DNA of 61,912 bases from Methanosarcinaceae archaeon (GTDB lineage: Archaea > Halobacteriota > Methanosarcinia > Methanosarcinales > Methanosarcinaceae). Under the pieces are notes generated by a model. That model made no database searches. It was not told the origin of the DNA and saw only the letters and a program-made list of their open reading frames with translations. Location: positions 1 through 61,912 of the forward strand of contig JAMJFS010000010.1 of assembly GCA_023544565.1 (NCBI GenBank), read 5' to 3'. Positions 40,244 to 48,587 of the stretch are shown here, piece after piece. A program made the position numbers and the translations under genes. Within the stretch, counting starts at the first letter, position 1, and every line of letters starts with the position of its first letter.

Positions 40244-41485
40244 ATGAGTGCGATAAATCTACCTTTTGGTTATGGTAGTATGACTGTGGAAGTGCCGGAT
40301 GAAAATCTCGCAAGCACCATAATGTCTTTTGAACCTGAAATTATAGAAGATGGGATCTCGCTGATCAGGGCAGCATTGAAAGATCCAGTCAACTGTGAAC
40401 GTTTGAGTGAGATAGTAACTCCTGATGCATCTGTTGTCATTATTGTGAGCGATACAACCCGACCGACCCCTACTGCACAGATGTTGCCTCTTATATTTGA
40501 AGAACTACATCGCGGCGGCGTAAGTGATGAGAACATCACTATTATTTTTGCACTCGGAATACACAGGAACCAGACTAACGAGGAAATGGAAAAAATCGTT
40601 GGGAAAGATATTTACAAAAAGATACGATGTATCGAACATGATAGCACACGATGCAAAAATGTTGGTATAACAAGCCGTGGTACTCCCATAGAGATATTTG
40701 AGGAAGTACTGGATGCTGATGTTGTTATCTGTATGGGGAATATTGAATTCCATTACTATGCCGGATACAGTGGAGGTGCAAAAGCGATCCTGCCTGGTGT
40801 GAGTTCAAAAGAGTCCATCATTACCAACCATAAGATGATGATCGATGATAATGCATCAACCGGACGAGTAGATAGCCCTGTGCGTCAGGACATGGAGGAG
40901 GCTGCAGAGCATGTTGGTGTTGATTTCCTGTTGAATGTTGTTCTAAACAGCAAAAAAGAGATCGTATATGCTACTGCGGGTCACGTAGTAGATGCTCATC
41001 GGATGGGGGTTATGCAGGTAGATAAAATGTACAAGATCAATATTGAACCTGCCGATGTTGTCATAGTCTCGCCAGGCGGTCACCCAAAGGACATAAACAT
41101 ATTTCAGGCCCACAAAGCGCTTGACAATGCAAAGAATACGGTTGTAGAAGGCGGTACAATAATACTTGTTGCACAGTGCTTTGAGGGACTTGGTAATGCG
41201 GTGTATGAGCACTGGAACAATGAATCGAAAACACCTGATGATGCAATAATGAAATTCAAACACAAATTTGAGTTTGGCGGTCACAAGACTGCACTTATAG
41301 CACAACTTGCAAAGAAATATGATCTATATCTTGTATCGGATCTTCCTGATGCCGATGCCATAAATGCGTTTTTTAAACCTGCAGAAAACATTCAGGAAGT
41401 GCTTGACAGGGTTTTGAATAAAAAACCTGATGCTAAAGTGTGCATCATGCCCTATGGCGGGTTGACACTTCCAGTTAGTTGTTGA
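40244..41485 (+). CDS. larA: LarA-type nickel-pincer racemase/epimerase
   Basis: The 413-residue protein is a LarA homologue. The catalytic and cofactor ligands can be placed by spacing: His107 (ALGIHRNQ), His170 (GNIEFHYYAGYSGGAK), Lys180 and His196 (ITNHKMM), matching H174-K184-H200 of Lactiplantibacillus LarA exactly in relative distance. LarA enzymes racemise lactate or other 2-hydroxyacids with a nickel-pincer nucleotide made by LarB, LarC and LarE. None of these is nearby, so maturation genes must lie elsewhere. The substrate in this organism is unknown. Confidence 0.9.
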   Translation: MSAINLPFGYGSMTVEVPDENLASTIMSFEPEIIEDGISLIRAALKDPVNCERLSEIVTPDASVVIIVSDTTRPTPTAQMLPLIFEELHRGGVSDENITIIFALGIHRNQTNEEMEKIVGKDIYKKIRCIEHDSTRCKNVGITSRGTPIEIFEEVLDADVVICMGNIEFHYYAGYSGGAKAILPGVSSKESIITNHKMMIDDNASTGRVDSPVRQDMEEAAEHVGVDFLLNVVLNSKKEIVYATAGHVVDAHRMGVMQVDKMYKINIEPADVVIVSPGGHPKDINIFQAHKALDNAKNTVVEGGTIILVAQCFEGLGNAVYEHWNNESKTPDDAIMKFKHKFEFGGHKTALIAQLAKKYDLYLVSDLPDADAINAFFKPAENIQEVLDRVLNKKPDAKVCIMPYGGLTLPVSC

Positions 41486-41600
41486 GCAGTCAGATCTAAA
41501 AAAAGAAAAGTGTCGTGGATTTTTTAGCCAGAAAATATCTATATTCTATTTGGAAAAGTCTATATTATATAGTATCATGGATGCTTAAAAATAACAAAGA

Positions 41601-42338
41601 GTGATATTTTTGCTGGAGACAAAAAATCTTACAAAAAAATTTGGTGGCCTTGTAGCCGTTTCAGATATAGATTTTCATGTGGAAAAAGGGGAGATCGTAG
41701 GTCTGGTTGGACCAAACGGTGCAGGAAAATCTACGCTTTTGAATCTTATAAGTGGAGTATATAAACCGGATTCAGGTTCCATTACTTTCAATGGTAAAGA
41801 CATAACCAAAATGCCTCCATTCAAGGTTTGTAAACTGGGCATCACCAAAACATTCCAGTTGATACATTCGTTCCCTGAAATGACAGCAATGGAAAATGTA
41901 ATGGTGGGGGCGCTGTTTGGTGATGTAGATAATGGGAGCATGAAAGGTGCAAAGGACAAAGCAACTGAACTGCTTGAGTTTATAGGATTTCCGCAAAATA
42001 AGATCCATCTGCCTGTTAAGAACCTAAACCTGATGGAACTCAAATATATTCAACTGGCTCGTGCCCTGTCAACAAATCCAAAACTTATATTACTGGATGA
42101 AGTGACTACGGGTCTCAACCCCAAAGAAAGTCTACAGTCTATTGAACTCATAAAAAAAATGCGTGATAACGGCACATCGGTACTAATGGTGGAGCACATA
42201 ATGCGTATCATTATGGGTGTATCCGATCGCATAGTCGTATTGGATTACGGTAAAAAGATTGCCGATGGCACACCTGAAGAGATTGCAAATAACGAGACGG
42301 TAATTGACTCATATCTGGGTGAAAAGTACATCTTTTAA
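41601..42338 (+). CDS. livG: branched-chain amino acid ABC transporter ATP-binding protein LivG
   Basis: The 245-residue ABC ATPase has Walker A GPNGAGKSTL (about 36-45), a Q-loop TKTFQLIH, Walker B LILLDEV and an H-loop VEHIMRIIM. The signature is LNLMELKYIQLARAL, the LivG-type variant. The family energises uptake of leucine, isoleucine and valine, or related amides, with LivF. The start may be GTG 41601 or TTG 41610. It is 12 bp upstream of livF. The permease and binding-protein genes are on the opposite strand, converging on livF. Confidence 0.92.
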   Translation: MIFLLETKNLTKKFGGLVAVSDIDFHVEKGEIVGLVGPNGAGKSTLLNLISGVYKPDSGSITFNGKDITKMPPFKVCKLGITKTFQLIHSFPEMTAMENVMVGALFGDVDNGSMKGAKDKATELLEFIGFPQNKIHLPVKNLNLMELKYIQLARALSTNPKLILLDEVTTGLNPKESLQSIELIKKMRDNGTSVLMVEHIMRIIMGVSDRIVVLDYGKKIADGTPEEIANNETVIDSYLGEKYIF

Positions 42339-42349
42339 GAGGTTATTGA

Positions 42350-43045
42350 ATGCTCAAATTTGAAAATGTTAATGTTTCCTATGGTGCAGTTCAAATTCTG
42401 TGGGATGTGAATTTCGAAATTGATGATGGAGAGATTATTACTATCATAGGTCCCAACGGTGCAGGTAAAACCACCATTGCCAAGACCATAATGGGATTGT
42501 TTAAGCCCACATCGGGAACAATTGAATTTGATGGAAAACAAATTCACATTGCACCAACACACCAGATTGTAAAAGATGGTATCGCATTGGTGCCTGAAGG
42601 AAGAGACCTATTTCCCAGAATGACGATCATGGAAAATCTCCAGATGGGTGCACACACATCTAATGAAAAAAAAGAGACACTTAAATGGGTGTTCGAACTA
42701 TTTCCACGACTGGAAGAAAGACAAAAACAGTTTGCAGGCACAATGAGCGGAGGCGAACAGCAAATGCTTGCTATTGCAAGAGGTCTTATGTCACGTCCGA
42801 AATTGTTGATATTGGATGAACCGTCTCTTGGTCTTTCACCCATAATGGTCAATAAAGTTTTTGAGATCGTTAAGATCCTGAAAAGTCAGGGTGTGACTGT
42901 CCTGCTGGTGGAACAGAATATCCATCATGCTCTAGAAGTCTCAAACAGAGGATATGTACTTGAAACCGGCCGAATCACCCTTGAGGGTGCAAGCAGCGAA
43001 CTGCTTGACAATAAACACGTCAAAGAGGCATATCTCGGGATGTAA
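42350..43045 (+). CDS. livF: branched-chain amino acid ABC transporter ATP-binding protein LivF
   Basis: The 231-residue ABC ATPase has Walker A GPNGAGKTTI, signature TMSGGEQQMLAIARGL, Walker B LLILDEPS and H-loop EQNIHHALE; all are canonical. With LivG it forms the nucleotide-binding pair. Its 3' end overlaps the livM 3' end on the other strand by 26 bp (43020-43045), an unusual convergent arrangement that may cause transcriptional interference or antisense effects. Confidence 0.93.
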   Translation: MLKFENVNVSYGAVQILWDVNFEIDDGEIITIIGPNGAGKTTIAKTIMGLFKPTSGTIEFDGKQIHIAPTHQIVKDGIALVPEGRDLFPRMTIMENLQMGAHTSNEKKETLKWVFELFPRLEERQKQFAGTMSGGEQQMLAIARGLMSRPKLLILDEPSLGLSPIMVNKVFEIVKILKSQGVTVLLVEQNIHHALEVSNRGYVLETGRITLEGASSELLDNKHVKEAYLGM

Positions 43046-44075
43046 GTCCCATAACCTTTGAGATCCTATTTATCACTTTTTTTATCAGTGGCATCAAGCC
43101 TTTGGGCAAGAATAATATTTCGAGTACCAGTATCACTCCTAAGATCAGCAATCTATCAATACTCATACCCCAAAGTCCCATCTGTTCCCAGATCAGATTT
43201 ATAGTCAATGCACCTATGACGGGCCCTCCAATAGTACCTATACCTCCGCTTATTGTCATGATAATAGGCATAAAGGAATTGTGTACGCTAAACATCTCAG
43301 GATTAATGAAATAATTGTATGGGGCGAACAATGCACCGGCAAACCCTGCGATAAAAGTACTGATTATAAATGCTATCAGTTTATATTTTGTGATGTCCAC
43401 ACCCATCATAGCAGCTTCTATCTGGTTTTCCCTGATAGCCGCAAAAGCGAAACCTATCTTTGATTTGATAATCAGATGGGTTGCCAGTATTGTTGCCATC
43501 ATGGCAAAGAAGAATAAGTAATAATATTGATCTCGCGGCACAAGGTCCGGTGAAAAAATTCCCAGACTGCCACCGAATATATGCGGGTCTATGCTGCCGG
43601 ATAAACCTATAAAACCAAGTGCACCGTTTAAAGCCTCAATAAAAACTGATGACTCGTTTACTATTGCGACCATTATGATGGCAAAGCCAAATGTGACAAG
43701 TCCCAAGAACCATTCTTTTAACCTGACACATATTATACCTAAGAATAAACCAACAAGGGATGCAGTTAGTGCACCGGTTAATACGCCAACCACGGGCGAA
43801 GCACCGTTTATGATAAGGATGGTGGATGCAAAACCTCCGATTCCCAAAAAAGCGGCATGTCCAAGAGATGCCTGGCCGGAATATGCCAGAAGGTTCCAGC
43901 TTGATGAATACATAATGTAAAAAAACGTGAGAACTATTATCCTGATAAAAAAATCATCAGTTATTGCCAGAGGCAGTATTAGTCCAATTATAACTAGTGG
44001 TATGTAAGCCAAAAAAGGAGAAACTGCATATTTGCGAACTAGTTCTTTTACACCCATCTTAATGTTCCTCCCCAA
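43020..44075 (-). CDS. livM: branched-chain amino acid ABC transporter permease LivM
   Basis: The 351-residue protein has about ten hydrophobic segments and the LivM signatures SGQASLGHAAFLGIGGFAST and ENQIEAAMMGVDITKYKLIA (the EAA-like cytoplasmic loop). It follows livH with a 17-bp overlap (44059-44075), indicating coupled translation. It converges on livF. Together with LivH it forms the membrane channel. Confidence 0.93.
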   Translation of the reverse strand: MGRNIKMGVKELVRKYAVSPFLAYIPLVIIGLILPLAITDDFFIRIIVLTFFYIMYSSSWNLLAYSGQASLGHAAFLGIGGFASTILIINGASPVVGVLTGALTASLVGLFLGIICVRLKEWFLGLVTFGFAIIMVAIVNESSVFIEALNGALGFIGLSGSIDPHIFGGSLGIFSPDLVPRDQYYYLFFFAMMATILATHLIIKSKIGFAFAAIRENQIEAAMMGVDITKYKLIAFIISTFIAGFAGALFAPYNYFINPEMFSVHNSFMPIIMTISGGIGTIGGPVIGALTINLIWEQMGLWGMSIDRLLILGVILVLEILFLPKGLMPLIKKVINRISKVMGLTSRDMPL

Positions 44076-44931
44076 AAAGGCCGGTCGGTTTTATGATAAG
44101 CACTATGATCAGAAGTACAAATGCTACTGCGTCCTTCCATGCTCCCCCGAAATAGAATATCGTGAAATTTTGCACAAGTCCAAGCATTAGTCCTGCAATG
44201 ATGGCACCCGGAATACTGCCAAGACCGCCTATGATGATCACTGTGAATGCCATTATGCCTGAAATGGTTCCCATATATGGATTGAATGGAGTAAGAATAG
44301 CGGCAATTGTACCCGCTGCTGCTGCAAGGGCTGACCCTATGCCGAAACTGAGCATATACATATGATTCACATTCACACCCATCAACATGGCTGCCTCATG
44401 GTTCTGGCTAGTGGCCCTTAGTGCCCGACCCACATCTGTTTTTGTAAGGAATAAGTATAAGCTGATCAGTATCAATGCCGTAAAGCCAATAGCTATAAGC
44501 CGATCATAGGTTATGTTCAACATTCCCAGATCCAGAGTCATTGAACTAAATGGACTATTGATCTTCCTGATATCATCTGTCCATAATTTTACAGATAAGT
44601 TTTGAATAATATAAATTAACCCCAGACTTAAGAATATCTCGTTAAGTTTTCCAGTGCCCAGTACCTTCCTGAAACCATAACGTTCTATTATAACTCCAAA
44701 AATACCTACCACTATCATTGATATAAACATAATAAAATATGGATTAATTCCTGTGTAATTATACACCCAAAAACTTGTAAAAGCGCCCAGCATCATGATC
44801 TCACCGTGGGCAAAGTTTACCACTTTCATAACACCGAATATCATGTTCAGCCCCACTGCCATGAGCACATAGATACACCCTGCAGTCAAGCCCCAAATAA
44901 AAATTTGTATTAATGTAGTTATTTCAGCCAT
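44059..44931 (-). CDS. livH: branched-chain amino acid ABC transporter permease LivH
   Basis: The 290-residue protein is the LivH permease: AVGLNMIFGVMKVVNFAHGE near the N-terminus, RALRATSQNHEAAMLMGVNV (cytoplasmic coupling loop), and GGLGSIPGAIIAGLMLG near the C-terminus, typical of the family. About eight membrane helices are visible. It lies between livK and livM on the minus strand. Confidence 0.94.
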   Translation of the reverse strand: MAEITTLIQIFIWGLTAGCIYVLMAVGLNMIFGVMKVVNFAHGEIMMLGAFTSFWVYNYTGINPYFIMFISMIVVGIFGVIIERYGFRKVLGTGKLNEIFLSLGLIYIIQNLSVKLWTDDIRKINSPFSSMTLDLGMLNITYDRLIAIGFTALILISLYLFLTKTDVGRALRATSQNHEAAMLMGVNVNHMYMLSFGIGSALAAAAGTIAAILTPFNPYMGTISGIMAFTVIIIGGLGSIPGAIIAGLMLGLVQNFTIFYFGGAWKDAVAFVLLIIVLIIKPTGLFGEEH

Positions 44932-44984
44932 GTATTACCAGGTGTTAATAAATGCTCTAAATATAAAAAAAAAGGGTGGATTAT

Positions 44985-46286
44985 TCATCCACCAATTTCA
45001 TATTTGTCAGGCAGTACAAAGTCCTGACTCTTTAGATCTTCGGGAAGAACCAGGACAGGTATAAGTTCTTCTGTCTCATTGTTCCAGAACATCTGTTCAA
45101 TGAATATGCGGGGTGATATCTCATTGTATTCATCAAAAGCGATATTTCCGCCTTCCATCAAAATGAGCTTCTCCGGTTCATTGGTCTGTTTGATGGCATT
45201 GTTGACATCAGATCTATCCAGAGTGCCTGCACGTTCAATTGCAGAAGCTACCAGATATATGCCGTCATAGGTATCAGCGCCCATCATACCAGGCATTACG
45301 CCCCACTTGGCAAGATATGCGTCTTTATACGGTTTCATCATTTCAGTATATTCAGGAGCATAAGGTGCAAATTTACTCTCAAGCAACTGACCATCGCCCC
45401 ATTCACCAAGGAGATCGTAGAACGCCGGATCCTCGTTACATTCTACAGCCATGTAGACTGTATTGAGACCTACATCTCTCTGTCCCTGTATGTAGATACT
45501 TGCAGTGTCCTGCACAAAACCAACTGTGTACACAGCGTCAGGTTTTGCATCTGCTATTTTGGTAAGATATGCGTGGAAATCAGTTTCAGCTCCAGGATAT
45601 TTCTCCTGTGCTACTAATTCTATTGGCAGATCATTATCTTCGATGTATGCTATACTGGATTCGATAACACCTTTTCCATAGGCATCGTCACGGTATATCA
45701 ATGCAAGTTTTAAGTCCCTGTCTGCGGCAACCAATGGTTTAAGTTCGTCTACAAAGAACTGCAGGATTGGCTGCGAATAGTCATCAGTGGTTGAGCAGTA
45801 ATGGTAGAAATAACTGGTATTGATATCTGTTCTTCTGGTCACCTGTGAACTGGATGCACCGGTTATCACGTATGGCACTTTTCCAACAGCAGGCACCTGA
45901 TTGGCCAGTGTGACTCCGCTTGAGAATCCTCCCACCAATACTACAACATTATCTCTAGAGATCAACCTCTCTACTGCAGTTACACCTTCAGTCGGTGAGG
46001 TCTGGGTATCTCCTTCCACTAGTTCCAATGGTATTTTTGCATCATATTTTTTGACAAATACACCGCCATTTGCGTTGATCTCTTCAACTGCAAGTATGGC
46101 AGCCTGTTTCATGTCATTGCCTGTGCTTGAAGCACCACCTGATAACGGTGCTACCAATCCGATTTTGATCGAATTTGGCACTACTATTTTGTCAGAAACC
46201 TCATCAGAGGGGGCAGTACAACCTGCAGAAATTATGGCTGCAAGTATCAGTAATATAATTAATATATTTCCTTTTACATTCTTCAT
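44985..46286 (-). CDS. livK: branched-chain amino acid ABC transporter substrate-binding lipoprotein LivK
   Basis: The 433-residue protein has a lipoprotein signal sequence (ILIILLILAAIISAGC; Cys23) followed by a type I periplasmic-binding-protein fold: IKIGLVAPLSGGASSTGNDM, AILAVEEINANGGV and VAVLVGGFSSGVTLA-like segments. It should be lipid-anchored outside the cytoplasmic membrane, capturing amino acids or related amides. It heads the livKHM minus-strand operon. Substrate specificity is not readable from sequence; urea or amide binding is an alternative within this superfamily. Confidence 0.93.
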   Translation of the reverse strand: MKNVKGNILIILLILAAIISAGCTAPSDEVSDKIVVPNSIKIGLVAPLSGGASSTGNDMKQAAILAVEEINANGGVFVKKYDAKIPLELVEGDTQTSPTEGVTAVERLISRDNVVVLVGGFSSGVTLANQVPAVGKVPYVITGASSSQVTRRTDINTSYFYHYCSTTDDYSQPILQFFVDELKPLVAADRDLKLALIYRDDAYGKGVIESSIAYIEDNDLPIELVAQEKYPGAETDFHAYLTKIADAKPDAVYTVGFVQDTASIYIQGQRDVGLNTVYMAVECNEDPAFYDLLGEWGDGQLLESKFAPYAPEYTEMMKPYKDAYLAKWGVMPGMMGADTYDGIYLVASAIERAGTLDRSDVNNAIKQTNEPEKLILMEGGNIAFDEYNEISPRIFIEQMFWNNETEELIPVLVLPEDLKSQDFVLPDKYEIGG

Positions 46287-46425
46287 TATTCATAGTCCTC
46301 CTGACTGAATTAATATAAATAAAACTATACTATCTGCAAACAAATTGATATATAAGTTTTTCGAGATATTACGAAGATATTGTTATTACCAACACTTTTT
46401 TATAATAAAAATACATCTTTTCTTT

Positions 46426-46459
46426 TAAGTGTTACGAATATTAATATTAATAACACTTA
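46426..46459. promoter_or_regulatory. NikR-like operator upstream of cbiM
   Basis: TAAGTGTTA (46426-46434) and TAACACTTA (46451-46459) are perfect 9-bp inverted half-sites. The inner GTGTTA and TAACAC are separated by exactly 16 bp, the spacing of NikR operators (GTATGA-N16-TCATAC in Escherichia coli). A third GTGTTACTTA occurs at 46481. The cbiM TATA (near 46473) and ribosome site follow. Nickel-dependent repression is inferred. Confidence 0.65.
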
Positions 46460-46514
46460 TTAACTAAATAAAATATTTATGTGTTACTTAAAATGGAAAT
46501 ATAGGAGGACAAAA

Positions 46515-47162
46515 ATGCACATACCTGATGCATTCATACCATTGGATCAAGCAATTGTATATTGGATAATAGTTATTCCATTCATCGCATTGTCCATTAG
46601 ATGGGCACGTCAAGAGATGGACGATATGAAAATACCACTACTCGCAGCACTTGCTGCCGGCATATTTGCCATACAGGCAATGAACATACCCGTAGGAATG
46701 GGTACAAGCGGTCACATGGTTGGTGCCGTATTGGCAGCGATCATACTTGGAAGTCCCTGGGCCGGGGTATTGCTGCTCACACTTGTATTATTCGTACAGG
46801 CACTCGGCTTTGCCGATGGCGGTGTGACTACACTCGGGGCAAACATACTGAACATGGGATTAATTAGCGGTTTTGTCGGTTATTATACTTTTATCGGACT
46901 CAAAAAGATCAAACTCAGCATGCCGATTGCCGCATTCGGTGGGGCATGGCTTGGCTTATTTATTTCTTCGATCGCATGTTTACTTGAAATGACACTTGCA
47001 GGAACATTCCCTCTCGTGCCGGGACTTATTGCAATGGGAACGTACCATGCGATAATCGGAGTGATAGGTGAAGGCGCAATTACGGCAGTAGCAGTTTCAG
47101 CGATTGCACAGGCGCGTCCTGATCTGTTGTCTCAGTTTTCCGATGAGGCGGTGACAACATGA
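46515..47162 (+). CDS. cbiM: nickel/cobalt ECF transporter substrate component CbiM/NikM
   Basis: The 215-residue membrane protein starts MHIPDAFIPL. Met1-His2 and His67 (GTSGHMVG) are the metal ligands known from NikM/CbiM structures. About six to seven helices follow. ATG 46515 is placed behind TAGGAGG; using any earlier start would destroy the functional N-terminus. It captures Ni2+ or Co2+ for cobamide, F430 or hydrogenase synthesis. cbiN-like follows with a 4-bp overlap. CbiQ and CbiO are not encoded downstream. Confidence 0.93.
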   Translation: MHIPDAFIPLDQAIVYWIIVIPFIALSIRWARQEMDDMKIPLLAALAAGIFAIQAMNIPVGMGTSGHMVGAVLAAIILGSPWAGVLLLTLVLFVQALGFADGGVTTLGANILNMGLISGFVGYYTFIGLKKIKLSMPIAAFGGAWLGLFISSIACLLEMTLAGTFPLVPGLIAMGTYHAIIGVIGEGAITAVAVSAIAQARPDLLSQFSDEAVTT

Positions 47163-47473
47163 CAGAGAATAAAAGTAATGATCTCAAAACGATCTTATTG
47201 GCAGGTTTGGCTGTAGCCATCCTATTATCAGTGCTCGCTCCATTTTTGGCATCTTCCAACCCCGATGGATTGGAAAGTGCAGCAGAGGATGTCATCGATG
47301 AACACACATTTGCAGAAATGGAGGAAAATGAGCCTATCATAGGAGCACTAATGCCTGACTATGCAATAGCAGGCTTCGGAAAAGCCGGTGAAGTTGGAGC
47401 CATTTTCATAGGGTCAATATTCATGCTCGGACTCGGTTTGGGCGTAGGTAAATTATTTGAAAAGAAAATTTGA
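47159..47473 (+). CDS. CbiN-like/PDGLE-domain component of the nickel/cobalt transporter
   Basis: The 104-residue protein has two membrane helices with an outer loop. It contains the PDGLESAAED motif typical of PDGLE-domain (NikN/CbiN-like) accessory subunits: ILLAGLAVAILLSVLAPFLA, SSNPDGLESAAED, PDYAIAGFGKAGEVGAIFIG. It is essential for metal loading with CbiM in characterised systems. The start overlaps the cbiM stop by four bases. The operon ends here at a strong hairpin. Confidence 0.85.
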   Translation: MTENKSNDLKTILLAGLAVAILLSVLAPFLASSNPDGLESAAEDVIDEHTFAEMEENEPIIGALMPDYAIAGFGKAGEVGAIFIGSIFMLGLGLGVGKLFEKKI

Positions 47474-47509
47474 AACTAAAACATCAGACACGTGAAAAAA
47501 TGAAAAATT

Positions 47510-47533
47510 GGGGGGCATCTTTCTCTTGCCCCC
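47510..47533 (+). terminator. hairpin behind the cbiMN genes
   Basis: GGGGGCA and TGCCCCC form a GC-rich stem around TCTTTCTCT. T-rich sequence (including three 14-bp repeats) follows. In archaea T-runs rather than hairpins terminate, so both parts may contribute. It separates cbiMN from the convergent methyltransferase gene. Confidence 0.55.
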
Positions 47534-47545
47534 TTACTTATTTTT

Positions 47546-47587
47546 ATTCTACTATTTTTATTCTACTATTTTTATTCTACTATTTTT
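47546..47587. repeat. tandem repeat, 3 x 14 bp (ATTCTACTATTTTT)
   Basis: Three perfect copies of the 14-bp T-rich unit lie between the convergent cbiN-like and methyltransferase genes. The poly-T segments make it a candidate multi-site transcription terminator for both strands. Confidence 0.8.
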
Positions 47588-47608
47588 ATTTATTAGTGTT
47601 AATTGCAA

Positions 47609-48487
47609 TTAGATTTTATTTTTTAACAGGATTGCAGATGACACAACTGCGCCAGCAATAATCTTGACATCAACCGAATATCCTGCTTCTTCAAACAATT
47701 TTTGCCACTCGGATGCAGCCATGTCTGGACCGTGGTGATGCCCGATAGGATCAACCGCTTTTATTTTTCCACCCTCACGCAGCATACGTTTTACCTCTGC
47801 AAGCGCGCGTGGAATGTCGTCCAGATGGTGCAGCATGAAAAAACACGTAGCAGTATCGACAGAATTATCCCCAAACGGCAGGTCGTAGATATTTCCGGTT
47901 TTGAATTTTACGTTTGTTGTTTGAAACAGTTTACTATTCATTTCACATTGTTTTGTCAATCCATCATTGATCTCGATCCCGTAGACCTCAGAATCAAGAT
48001 TCCGGCGCGCAATATCAATAGTAATGATGCCGATACCACATCCGATATCAACGATAGTCTTGCCCTTGATCTGTGGTAGGACTTTCTCCATCACCGCATT
48101 CCTTACATTTTCCATTTCAGCGGCAGGGAAACGCGCATCTTTTGAATCAAATGCAGTGTATGGAACAATTCCATAGACCATAGAACCATTCAGTGCAAAA
48201 AGCCCCCTGACGTAGATGGTATTCCATTCTGATTTTATGAATTCAACAACAGATACACCGGCGTCTTTTGTAAAACGCTTGTTCCATTCATTCCGCTTTT
48301 CAGGAAATTCGATATCAATTGGGTCATGAACTACTATATAATGTGAATATTCATCGTAAAATAAGGATGAAGCCGATATGGGCTGTGATAATTTTATTGC
48401 ACTTATGCTCTCTTTCCACAGGGCAAGTATCTTCAGTGATTCTTCATCTGCGTAGTTTGAAACTGTTCCGATCTGTTTTAACGACAT
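47609..48487 (-). CDS. SAM-dependent methyltransferase
   Basis: The product of about 292 residues has a C-terminal class I methyltransferase domain: IVDIGCGIGIITIDIA (motif I), YGIEINDGLTKQC, CFFMLHHLDDIPRAL and MLREGGKIKAVDPIG. The N-terminal 100 residues lack a clear HTH or cysteine motif. An open frame extends to a TTG at 48574, but that would run over two operator-like palindromes. ATG 48487, about 25 bp downstream of a TTTTTAT box, fits leaderless expression. Its divergence from an ArsP-like permease suggests metalloid methylation, but the Cys residues of ArsM are missing. Confidence 0.75.
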   Translation of the reverse strand: MSLKQIGTVSNYADEESLKILALWKESISAIKLSQPISASSLFYDEYSHYIVVHDPIDIEFPEKRNEWNKRFTKDAGVSVVEFIKSEWNTIYVRGLFALNGSMVYGIVPYTAFDSKDARFPAAEMENVRNAVMEKVLPQIKGKTIVDIGCGIGIITIDIARRNLDSEVYGIEINDGLTKQCEMNSKLFQTTNVKFKTGNIYDLPFGDNSVDTATCFFMLHHLDDIPRALAEVKRMLREGGKIKAVDPIGHHHGPDMAASEWQKLFEEAGYSVDVKIIAGAVVSSAILLKNKI

Positions 48488-48527
48488 GATGTCTGCATTT
48501 GTTGCAAATGATAAAAAGGTATTGATT

Positions 48528-48587
48528 GTTTCAAATACATTTGAAACCACAAACCTTATATCTGATAATTTCAATACATTTTGAAAT
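48528..48587. promoter_or_regulatory. twin dyads in the methyltransferase/permease divergent promoter
   Basis: GTTTCAAA-TACA-TTTGAAAC (48528-48547, perfect) and ATTTCAA-TACATT-TTGAAAT (48568-48587) are two 18-20-bp palindromes of near-identical sequence, centred exactly 40 bp apart. A TATA box (CCTTATATCT, about 48553-48562) lies between them, and the permease ATG 48586 overlaps the second. This is a strong repressor-site arrangement; ArsR-like control is plausible. Confidence 0.7.

Noticed and set aside
48488-48574. Longer methyltransferase start at TTG 48574
   Set aside because: The extension covers two perfect palindromes and the permease promoter, whereas ATG 48487 fits a leaderless start with a TATA box about 25 bp upstream.
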